DNA from: JBBQKG01 sp038326655
Lineage (GTDB): Bacteria > Actinomycetota > Thermoleophilia > Solirubrobacterales > JBBDJG01
Length of the DNA: 64,000 nt
Reading direction: 5' to 3'
Assembly (NCBI GenBank): GCA_038326655.1
Contig: JBBQKG010000003.1
Location: 1-64,000 of the forward strand
Part shown: positions 58,123-64,000 of the stretch, in pieces
Position numbering within the stretch: position 1 is the first letter of the stretch
Layout of the letters: each line of letters starts with the position of its first letter
Program-made: the position numbers and the translations under genes
The notes under the pieces: model-generated
Told to the model about the DNA's origin: nothing
Seen by the model: only the letters and a program-made list of their open reading frames with translations
Database searches by the model: none

Positions 58123-58365
58123 ATGGCACCGCCAGAGCGGGACTCGTTCCTCGAGTCCCTGATGGATACCAACCTCTACAGCATGGGTGCGTACTTCTCG
58201 GACCAGCACCCGGAGCTGGTCGACGAGGTGATCGAGCAGAGCACCGCGATCGAGGATCAGGGGATCCGGCTCTATTCCGAGCAGCACGACCTTACGCTCC
58301 AGGAGTGCTTCGAGACACTGATGACCGGCCTCGCGGTCCGGTATTACAAGGCCGTCGCGTCCTAA
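58123..58365 (+). CDS. Small acidic protein of unknown function
   Basis: An 80-residue acidic, probably helical protein, MAPPERDSFLESLMDTNLYS, then GAYFSDQHPELVDEVIEQST. No signal peptide or known motif is visible. It starts seven bases after a -10-like TACCCT and lies between the ECF sigma gene and tRNA-Pro. The protein-like composition and the promoter-like element support it as real, but the function is unknown. Confidence 0.6.
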   Translation: MAPPERDSFLESLMDTNLYSMGAYFSDQHPELVDEVIEQSTAIEDQGIRLYSEQHDLTLQECFETLMTGLAVRYYKAVAS

Positions 58366-58395
58366 CGGGGCACGCGGGTCGCAGCGGACCTCTGC

Positions 58396-58401
58396 GATAA
58401 T
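58396..58401 (+). promoter_or_regulatory. -10 element of the tRNA-Pro gene
   Basis: GATAAT lies 11 bases before the first base of the mature tRNA. No strong -35 is seen. Confidence 0.55.
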
Positions 58402-58412
58402 TGCGCCTTCGT

Positions 58413-58486
58413 CGGGGCGTAGCGCAGCCTGGTAGCGCGCACCGTTCGGGTCGGTGAGGTCCCCGGTTCGAATCCGGGCGCCCCGA
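58413..58486 (+). tRNA. tRNA-Pro (anticodon CGG)
   Basis: The acceptor stem CGGGGCG (58413-58419) pairs with CGCCCCG (58479-58485) and is followed by the discriminator A. The anticodon arm CACCG-TTCGGGT-CGGTG has the anticodon CGG, and GGTTCGAATCC forms the T arm. The CCA end is not encoded. Reads proline CCG codons, which are common in this GC-rich genome. Confidence 0.97.
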
Positions 58487-58519
58487 TGTATTTCCCTCAC
58501 CACCCCTCGCCAAGTCGGG

Positions 58520-58525
58520 CATAAT
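58520..58525 (+). promoter_or_regulatory. -10 element immediately before the MEDS-ATPase gene
   Basis: CATAAT ends six bases before the ATG at 58532. The only purine-rich sequence (GGAG) is one base from the start codon, too close to work as a ribosome binding site, so the transcript is probably leaderless. Confidence 0.5.
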
Positions 58526-58531
58526 CGGAGC

Positions 58532-59506
58532 ATGCATGAGCACGGCTTTGCCGGATCCGCCCGGCTGAGTCAGCCCACGAACGGGTTTCGCCACGAGGCG
58601 CTGTTCTATGCCGGTGAGGAGAGCTTCCTGGTCGGAACGGTTCCGTTCGTGCGCGACGCGGTCGTGGGTGGCGAGCCCATCATGGTGGCGGTCGCCGATC
58701 ACCGTGCCCGTGCGATCGCAGGCGAGCTGAACGGCGGGGCCGGGCACGTGCGCTTCGTCGACATGCCGGCGCTTGGGGTCAATCCCGCCCGCATCATCCC
58801 GGCGTGGCAGGCGTTCGTGAACGAGCACGCCGGCGGCGGCAAGCCCCTGCGCGGCATCGGCGAGCCCGCGTGGCCGGGGCGCAGCGCCGCCGAGCTGGTC
58901 GAGTGCCGGCGCCACGAGATGCTCCTGAACCGGGTTTTTGGGGCCGCCCAGTCGCCGTTCTGGCTGCTCTGTCCCTACGACACCGAGGGGCTGGACCCCG
59001 GCGTGGTCGCGGGCGCCCGGTGCACCCACCCATTCGTCGCCGAAGGCGGCGTCGCCGCGGCCAGCGATGCCTATCTCGAGCCGGACCTGGCGCCGGGCCC
59101 ATTCGAGGGCCGGCTGCCGCCTCCGTCCGAGGTCGCACGCGAGCTGGCCTTCGGCAGCGATCAGGTCCGCGCGGTGCGGAAGCTCGTGGCCGCGGAGGCG
59201 GCCGAAGCCGGCCTCGACAGCGTCCTGCGAGCCGACCTGACGGTGGCCGTGAGCGAGCTCGCCACGAACAGCGTGATCCACGGCGGGGGCGGCGGAACAG
59301 TGCGGCTGTGGCGCGAGCCGGGCGTGCTCGTGTGCGAGGTCTCCGATGCGGGGCGGCTGGAGGACCCTCTGCTCGGGCGGCGGCGTCCCCCGGCCCGGCG
59401 CGCACGCGGGCGGGGGCTCTGGCTCGTGAATCACCTCTGCGATCTGGTGCAGATCCGCTCCTCGGCGGCCGGAACCGTGATCCGGCTTCACATGCGACTC
59501 GCCTAG
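58532..59506 (+). CDS. MEDS-domain protein with anti-sigma-type ATPase domain
   Basis: A 324-residue cytoplasmic protein. Residues 15-175 match the MEDS sensory domain (FRHEALFYAGEESFLVGTVP). Residues 195-324 are a GHKL ATPase fold like anti-sigma factor RsbW, with an N-box SELATNSVIHGGG and a G1-type box DAGRLEDPLL, then GRGLWLVNHLCD. Such proteins regulate sigma factors or serve as histidine-kinase-like ATPases; no phospho-acceptor His is evident. The start at 58532 gives MHEHGFAGSAR; the longer frame overlaps the tRNA. Confidence 0.88.
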   Translation: MHEHGFAGSARLSQPTNGFRHEALFYAGEESFLVGTVPFVRDAVVGGEPIMVAVADHRARAIAGELNGGAGHVRFVDMPALGVNPARIIPAWQAFVNEHAGGGKPLRGIGEPAWPGRSAAELVECRRHEMLLNRVFGAAQSPFWLLCPYDTEGLDPGVVAGARCTHPFVAEGGVAAASDAYLEPDLAPGPFEGRLPPPSEVARELAFGSDQVRAVRKLVAAEAAEAGLDSVLRADLTVAVSELATNSVIHGGGGGTVRLWREPGVLVCEVSDAGRLEDPLLGRRRPPARRARGRGLWLVNHLCDLVQIRSSAAGTVIRLHMRLA

Positions 59507-59641
59507 CCGCGAAGCCCGAGAAAACCACGGCCCAGTCCGGGTTTGGCGAAGGTATGCTGCCGGGCGCAGGTTCCCCTTCCTGCGGGAACCCGGAGGTCCC
59601 CTTCGTGTCGTGCGCCGCCCCGCGGCGCGGAAAGGAATCGC
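59507..59641 (+). promoter_or_regulatory. Leader of the copper-protein cluster
   Basis: A 135-base gap contains GGTTCCC-CTTCCTGC-GGGAACC (about 59569-59590), and CGCAGG/CCTGCG overlaps it, so a pseudoknot could form. AAAGGA provides the ribosome binding site of the next gene. Confidence 0.4.
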
Positions 59642-60181
59642 ATGTCAAATCGTCTCTGGCCGCGGGCCGTCGCGGCTGCCCTGCTGCTCGTGTTGGCACT
59701 GCTCGCCGGAACGGCCGTGGCGGCGTCGAAGAAGGCGCCCAACAAGGCCACGATCACGATCAAGAGCCCGGTCAAGTACAAGAAGAACAAGTTCATCCAG
59801 GACGGCTCCCGCTACATCCCCGGCAACGTCGCGATCAAGTCGGGCGGCAAGCTGACGCTCAAGAACAAGAGCGACCAGCCGCACACGTTCTCGATCGTGC
59901 AGAAGAAGGACCAGCCGAAGAACCTGAGGCAGGTGTTCGAGTGTGGATCGCCCGGCACGATCTGCGAGTCGATCTTCACCGCGTTCGCGCCCGACCCCGA
60001 CGGAAACCCGACCAAGCCGGTGGTGGACGTGGGCAGCCCCGGGATCGACCAGGTCGGGGACGAGTTGTCCCTCAACCCGAAGTCGACCACCAAGGTGGAC
60101 GTCAGCGCCAAGAAGGGCACGACGCTGTACTTCATGTGCGGCATCCACGCCTGGATGCAGGGCTCGCTGAAAGTCCGCTGA
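59642..60181 (+). CDS. Secreted blue copper (plastocyanin-like) protein
   Basis: A 179-residue exported cupredoxin. A signal peptide (residues 1-28, AVAAALLLVLALLAGTAVAA) is followed by a lysine-rich N-terminal stretch. The type 1 copper ligands are the His in QPHTFSIV, the Cys and His in YFMCGIHAW and the Met in WMQG. The ATG at 59642 has AAAGGA upstream. It starts a three-gene cluster of copper proteins; the next gene begins four bases after its stop. Confidence 0.9.
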   Translation: MSNRLWPRAVAAALLLVLALLAGTAVAASKKAPNKATITIKSPVKYKKNKFIQDGSRYIPGNVAIKSGGKLTLKNKSDQPHTFSIVQKKDQPKNLRQVFECGSPGTICESIFTAFAPDPDGNPTKPVVDVGSPGIDQVGDELSLNPKSTTKVDVSAKKGTTLYFMCGIHAWMQGSLKVR

Positions 60182-60185
60182 TGCG

Positions 60186-61118
60186 GTGAGGCTCCGCGCC
60201 GTCGCAGCACTGGCGGCAGCCGCGGCGATCATGGTCGCGGCTGCCGCACCGGCGCACGCCTCGGTGCGGGAGTACTGGGTTGCGGCCGTGCCGGTCACGT
60301 GGAACGTCGTGCCGAACGGGCACGACGCGATCATGGACGAGAGCTTCACGCCAGCACAGACGCTGTTTCCCACGGTTGTCTACCGGCGCTACACGCGGGG
60401 CTGGAAGCACCCTCTGCCGAACTCGATGGCCGGCAGCCAGCCGGGCACGGCGATCCCCGGGCCGCTGCTCCACGCCCGCGTCGGCGACCGCATCCTCGTC
60501 CACTTCAAGAACGAGGACACGATCTTCGGGCAACCGCACTCGATGCACTTTCACGGCGTCCACTACCGGCCCATCTCGGACGGCGCGTACCTGCCCGGTT
60601 TCTCCGGCCGGGACGGCGACGTGAAGCCCGGCCAGACCTGGACCTATCGGCTCCAGGCAGGCCGCGACTCGACTGGCGCGTGGCCCTACCATGACCACTC
60701 CCCCTCGATGGACCAGTCGATCGGCGGCGGAATGTACGGGACGCTGTCGATCCTCGGGCCCCGCGAGCGGGCGCCGGATCGGGAGTTCGTCGTGTACTTC
60801 GAATTCACGAAGGGCTTTGCGACGGTCGACGGCCGCGCGTTCGTCGGCAACACGCCGGTCTTCCGCTCGCGGGTCGGCGATCTCGTGCAGTGGGACGTGC
60901 TCGCGCTGGGTTCGGAGCACCACACCTTCCATGTCCACGGGCATCGGTGGCGCGAGCAGGGAACCCCGCGCGACACGAAGACGGTCGGCCCGGCCGAAAG
61001 CTTTCGCATCCGCTGGCGCGAGGACGCGCCGGGCACGTGGCTCTACCACTGCCACGTGGAGCAGCACATGATGCACGGCATGATCGGCATCTACCGCGTC
61101 TCCGGCCGGCGGGGATGA
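60186..61118 (+). CDS. Two-domain multicopper oxidase, secreted
   Basis: A 310-residue oxidase. A signal peptide (to about residue 26, APAHA) is followed by cupredoxin domains with all copper motifs: HSMHFHGVHY, WPYHDHSPSMDQ, HHTFHVHGHRW and WLYHCHVEQHMMHGM. These bind one type 1 copper and a trinuclear cluster, so it could oxidise phenols or metal ions with reduction of O2 to water. The length is that of two-domain laccases. The GTG at 60186 follows a cupredoxin gene by four bases; it overlaps the next gene (ATGA). Confidence 0.93.
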   Translation: MRLRAVAALAAAAAIMVAAAAPAHASVREYWVAAVPVTWNVVPNGHDAIMDESFTPAQTLFPTVVYRRYTRGWKHPLPNSMAGSQPGTAIPGPLLHARVGDRILVHFKNEDTIFGQPHSMHFHGVHYRPISDGAYLPGFSGRDGDVKPGQTWTYRLQAGRDSTGAWPYHDHSPSMDQSIGGGMYGTLSILGPRERAPDREFVVYFEFTKGFATVDGRAFVGNTPVFRSRVGDLVQWDVLALGSEHHTFHVHGHRWREQGTPRDTKTVGPAESFRIRWREDAPGTWLYHCHVEQHMMHGMIGIYRVSGRRG

Positions 61119-61957
61119 GCATCCGAACGCTGATCGCGGCGACCCTCGTGGCCGCCCTTGCTGCCGTCCCCGCGCAGGCGGACACGGTTACCGTCGCGAT
61201 TTCCGACTTCCACTTCACGCCGCCTCAGACGACCGTGCTGGCGGGGGACACCGTGGGCTGGCGGAACGGCAGCTTCATCAACCAGCACACGGTCACGAGC
61301 GCCGGCTTCGATTCCGGCCCGATCGTCCCGGGAGGCGGCTTCTTTCACGACTTCGCCGACCCGGGGCCGCAGCTCTACGCCTGCTCGATCCACCCGTTCA
61401 TGACCGGCGAGGTGGATGTCTACCGGCTGCTGCTGCACGGGCCCGACCGGGCCGTCGCCCGCGGCGCGGCGACCGCCGTGAGCGGCCGGGCTGCGGCGGG
61501 CGTCGGACCGGTCTCGATCGAGGAGGACACCGGCGCGGGCTTCCACGCCGTGGCCACGGCCCATACCGATCGCGGCAGCTTCCGCGCGACGGTCCATCCC
61601 AATGCGAACGCCTCCTACCGCGCGGTCTCGGGCACCGATGCGAGCCCGCCCGTGCAGGTCGAGGTGACCGACGTCAGCCAGTTCAAGCTGAGGAAGGCCC
61701 GCGGGCGCCTGCGCGTGCATGTCGATCCGCTGAATCCAGGCGCACGGGTGTCGCTGCAGCTCCGGCTGCGCGAGCGCTTCGGCTGGTGGACGGTGGCGCG
61801 CGCCCGCCTCGACGCGCGCTCCAGCGCAAGCTTCCCGATCCGGCTTCGCGATCGCCGGAACGCCAGGGCGCGCGTCGTCCTGACCCAGAGCGACGGCTGG
61901 ACCGCGCTCGCCGTGAGCGATGCCGTGCGGATCCGCGCCCGTCGCGCGCATCGTTAG
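61115..61957 (+). CDS. Secreted cupredoxin with C-terminal beta-rich domain
   Basis: A 280-residue exported protein. A signal peptide (MSIRTLIAATLVAALAAVPA) precedes a plastocyanin-like domain whose copper ligands are the His in FINQHTVTSAG, the Cys and His in YACSIHPF and the Met in MTGEV. The rest (about 110-280) is a beta-rich region likely folded as Ig-like domains. The ATG overlaps the oxidase stop, so the three copper genes are translationally coupled. It could pass electrons to the oxidase. Confidence 0.85.
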   Translation: MSIRTLIAATLVAALAAVPAQADTVTVAISDFHFTPPQTTVLAGDTVGWRNGSFINQHTVTSAGFDSGPIVPGGGFFHDFADPGPQLYACSIHPFMTGEVDVYRLLLHGPDRAVARGAATAVSGRAAAGVGPVSIEEDTGAGFHAVATAHTDRGSFRATVHPNANASYRAVSGTDASPPVQVEVTDVSQFKLRKARGRLRVHVDPLNPGARVSLQLRLRERFGWWTVARARLDARSSASFPIRLRDRRNARARVVLTQSDGWTALAVSDAVRIRARRAHR

Positions 61958-61960
61958 CAT
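61955..61960 (+). promoter_or_regulatory. -10-like element before the quinone oxidoreductase gene
   Basis: TAGCAT overlaps the end of the preceding gene and ends eight bases before the ATG at 61969, with no ribosome binding site between. This suggests a leaderless mRNA. Confidence 0.45.
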
Positions 61961-61968
61961 CCCGCGCC

Positions 61969-62955
61969 ATGCGCGCGATGCAGATCAGCGACCTCGGCGG
62001 CCCCGGCGCGCTAGCGCTCGCCGACGTGACGGAGCCGGAGGCGAGCCACATGCTCACCCCGGGCGAGGGCGTGGTGGTCGACGTGAAGGCGGCCGCCGTG
62101 TCGTTCCCGGACGTGCTCCAGAGCCGTGGGCTCTACCAGTTCAAGCCCGACCTGCCATTCGTCCCCGGCGCCGAGGTTGGGGGCGTGGTGCGCTCCGCGC
62201 CCGAGGGCTCCGGCCTCGAGCCGGGTGACCGGGTGGCGGCGTTCACGGCGCTCGGCGGCCTTGCCGAGGTCGCGGTGGCGCCTGCCTTCATGACCTTCAA
62301 GCTGGCTGACTCGCTCGACTTCGCACAGGGCGCGGCGCTGATCCTCAACTACCACACGGCGTACTTTGCGTTGAAGCTACGTGGCCGGCTGCAAGCGGGC
62401 GAGCGAGTGCTCGTGCATGGCGCCGCCGGCGGCGTGGGCACGGCCTCGCTTCAGGTCGCGAAGGGCCTGGGCGCGCACACGATCGCGGTCGTCTCGAGCG
62501 ACGAGAAGGAGCAGGTCGCGCGCGAGGCGGGGGCGGGCGAGGTCGTGCGAGCAGACGGGCCGTGGCGCGAGCAGGTGGTCGAGCTCGGCGGCGCCGACGT
62601 GGTGCTCGATCCGGTCGGCGGGGACCGCTTCACTGACAGCCTTCGCTCGCTGCGCGAGGACGGGCGCGTGGTCGTCGTGGGGTTCACCGGCGGTTCGATC
62701 CCGGAGGTGAAGGTGAACCGCCTGCTGCTGCGCAACACGGAGGTCGTCGGCGCCGGATGGGGCGCCTACGCGATGGCCAAGCCCGCGCTCAGCCGCGAGA
62801 TCGGGGAGGCGCTCGACCGCCTGATCGCGGATGGCTCGGTCCGGCCGATCGTGGGCGCGCGCTTTCCGCTCGCACAGGGCGCGGATGCGATGCGGCTGAT
62901 CGAGGAGCGCGGCGCGACCGGCAAGGTGGTGCTCGACGTTGACGGCGCAGGCTAG
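61969..62955 (+). CDS. NADPH:quinone oxidoreductase-like protein (zinc-independent MDR family)
   Basis: A 328-residue medium-chain dehydrogenase/reductase. The cofactor motif is VLVHGAAGGVGTASLQVA (GxGxxG variant), with substrate-side motifs PFVPGAEVGGVV and ALILNYHTAYFAL. There are no zinc-ligand cysteines, as in quinone reductases. The ATG at 61969 is preferred; ATG 61978 is possible. The next gene, a MaoC-like protein, starts nine bases after its stop. Confidence 0.9.
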   Translation: MRAMQISDLGGPGALALADVTEPEASHMLTPGEGVVVDVKAAAVSFPDVLQSRGLYQFKPDLPFVPGAEVGGVVRSAPEGSGLEPGDRVAAFTALGGLAEVAVAPAFMTFKLADSLDFAQGAALILNYHTAYFALKLRGRLQAGERVLVHGAAGGVGTASLQVAKGLGAHTIAVVSSDEKEQVAREAGAGEVVRADGPWREQVVELGGADVVLDPVGGDRFTDSLRSLREDGRVVVVGFTGGSIPEVKVNRLLLRNTEVVGAGWGAYAMAKPALSREIGEALDRLIADGSVRPIVGARFPLAQGADAMRLIEERGATGKVVLDVDGAG

Positions 62956-62958
62956 GTT
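62953..62958 (+). promoter_or_regulatory. -10-like element before the MaoC-like gene
   Basis: TAGGTT (including the stop TAG of the preceding gene) ends six bases before the GTG at 62965; no ribosome binding site is seen. A leaderless mRNA is possible. Confidence 0.35.
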
Positions 62959-62964
62959 CTTCCC

Positions 62965-63432
62965 GTGGTCACCCTGACAGGCATCGACGAGGTGAAAGCC
63001 CACGTGGGCGAGGAGCTCGGGGTGAGCGACTGGCACGAGGTCACGCAGGACGACATCGACACGTTCGCCGAGGTGACCGGCGACGACTACTGGATCCACC
63101 TCGACGTCGAGCGGGCCAGGCAGGGCCCATTCGGAGGCACGATCGCCCACGGCTACTACACGCTCTCGCTCGCGCCGATGTTCTCCTACCGCATGTTCTC
63201 GTTCGGCGGCTTCGCCTTCGGCGTGAACTACGGCGTCAACCGGGTGCGCTTTCCGGCGCCGATGCCGGTCGGCGACCGCGTGCGCATGCGCGCGAAGCTG
63301 GCGTCGGTCGAGGAGGTCCCGGGCGGCGCGCAGATCACGACTGAGCTGACCTTCGAGCGCGAGGGCGGCGACAAGCCGGTCTGCGTGGCCGAATCGCTGA
63401 CGCGCGTGTATACCGGCGAAGCGACCGGCTGA
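62965..63432 (+). CDS. MaoC-like (R)-enoyl-CoA hydratase
   Basis: A 155-residue hot-dog fold protein. The hydratase motif is visible: DDYWIHLDVERARQGPFGG, then IAHGYYTLSL, with catalytic Asp and His. Such enzymes hydrate trans-2-enoyl-CoA. The GTG at 62965 is chosen; no ribosome binding site precedes it. It converges with the acyl-CoA dehydrogenase gene and fits the fatty-acid theme of the region. Confidence 0.9.
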   Translation: MVTLTGIDEVKAHVGEELGVSDWHEVTQDDIDTFAEVTGDDYWIHLDVERARQGPFGGTIAHGYYTLSLAPMFSYRMFSFGGFAFGVNYGVNRVRFPAPMPVGDRVRMRAKLASVEEVPGGAQITTELTFEREGGDKPVCVAESLTRVYTGEATG

Positions 63433-63461
63433 GCCGGTCGCCGGAGACCCCGAGACCCGGC

Positions 63462-64000
63462 CTAGAGGCCGTAGGTGCGGCCGATGATCTCGCGCTGGAT
63501 CTCGCTCGTTCCGCCGAAGATCGTCGTCACGAGCGCGTGGCGGACGTGGCTCTCCATGTCGTACTCGGTCGCGTAGCCGTAGCCGCCCATCATCTGCATG
63601 CCCTCCAGCGACATCCGCTTCGCGGTCTCGGTCGCCTTCAGCTTCGCCATCGACGCTTCGCGGGGGAACATCCGCGCCGGGTCGGCATCGACGCGCGCGG
63701 CCACGTCGTAGACCAGCAGGCGGCAGCACTCGATCTCGGTCGCGAGGTCGGCGAGCCGATGCTTGAGCGCCTGGAAGGACCCGATCGGGCGATCGAACTG
63801 GCGTCGTTCGGTCACGTAGGCGAGCGTGTCGTCGAACGCCCGGCGAGCCATGCCGAGCGCCTGCGCGGCAAGGATGAGCCGCTCGATGTTGAGCCCGGCC
63901 ATCAGCTGGGTCCAGCCGTGGTCCACCTGGCCCAGAAGCGCTTCCGCCGGCACCACGCAGTCGGTGAAGAAGAGGTCGTTCACCTCGCGGCCGCCCAAGG
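63462..64000 (-). CDS. Acyl-CoA dehydrogenase, C-terminal part (window edge)
   Basis: The C-terminal ~179 residues of an acyl-CoA dehydrogenase that continues past the end of the window. Conserved parts are FFTDCVVPAEALLG, GMARRAFDDTLAYVTERRQF and the ending FGGTSEIQREIIGRTYGL. The helical domain with the catalytic region is partly seen (MQMMGGYGYATEYDME). It would introduce the first double bond in beta-oxidation of an acyl-CoA. Confidence 0.93.
   Translation of the reverse strand, partial: LGGREVNDLFFTDCVVPAEALLGQVDHGWTQLMAGLNIERLILAAQALGMARRAFDDTLAYVTERRQFDRPIGSFQALKHRLADLATEIECCRLLVYDVAARVDADPARMFPREASMAKLKATETAKRMSLEGMQMMGGYGYATEYDMESHVRHALVTTIFGGTSEIQREIIGRTYGL

Overview
The window is a 64 kb piece of a GC-rich actinobacterial chromosome. 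Gene order, frequent GTG/TTG starts, zinc-binding forms of L33, L36, S14 and S4, an ANTAR regulator, a MEDS-ATPase and type IV pilin genes all point to Actinomycetota. Thermoleophilia (Solirubrobacterales-like) is my best guess. That placement is inference from gene content, not from a phylogeny.

Layout. Positions 1-4485 hold two secreted proteins with a shared C-terminal domain, a sigma-70 factor, a TlpA-like thioredoxin and an ANTAR protein with a degenerate receiver. Positions 4620-40136 are one long translation/transcription block: rpmG-secE-nusG-rplKA, rplJL, rpoBC, rpsLG-fusA-tuf, the S10, spc and alpha operons, and truA. It is interrupted by a HAD-like gene with a probable LexA box, a DMT-type transporter and a small membrane protein. 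infA is missing from its usual place between map and rpmJ. Positions 40133-47003 (minus strand) are a minor-pilin cluster with two PilV/PilX-like modules around one PilA-like pilin; one PilV copy is frameshifted. Positions 47150-50031 are surE-ligA. Positions 50028-56336 carry an unusual fusion protein, an R2lox-like oxidase, a patatin phospholipase, an acyl-CoA synthetase and a small DNA- or RNA-binding-like protein. Positions 56523-64000 carry an ECF sigma factor fused to an anti-sigma-like zinc finger and a membrane segment, a small unknown protein, tRNA-Pro(CGG), a MEDS-ATPase, three copper proteins, a quinone oxidoreductase, a MaoC-like hydratase and a partial acyl-CoA dehydrogenase.

Most interesting: (1) the protein at 50028-51809 joins a receiver-like domain, a LuxR helix-turn-helix, one membrane segment and a complete PBP4-type DD-carboxypeptidase domain (SVEK, SDN, KTG). 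It looks like a membrane-tethered transcription factor with a penicillin-binding sensor. (2) The protein at 56523-58067 is an ECF sigma factor carrying its own zinc-binding anti-sigma-like motif, a transmembrane segment and a Gly-rich tail. Both suggest one-polypeptide envelope signalling. (3) Many ribosomal proteins carry long low-complexity tails (S17, L22, L5, S3, L10, S5, plus SecE). (4) A recurrent hairpin with a CTTG/CAAG tetraloop occurs at gene borders. (5) A set of genes without Shine-Dalgarno sequences has a TAnnnT-like hexamer 6-10 bases before the start codon, which suggests leaderless transcripts.
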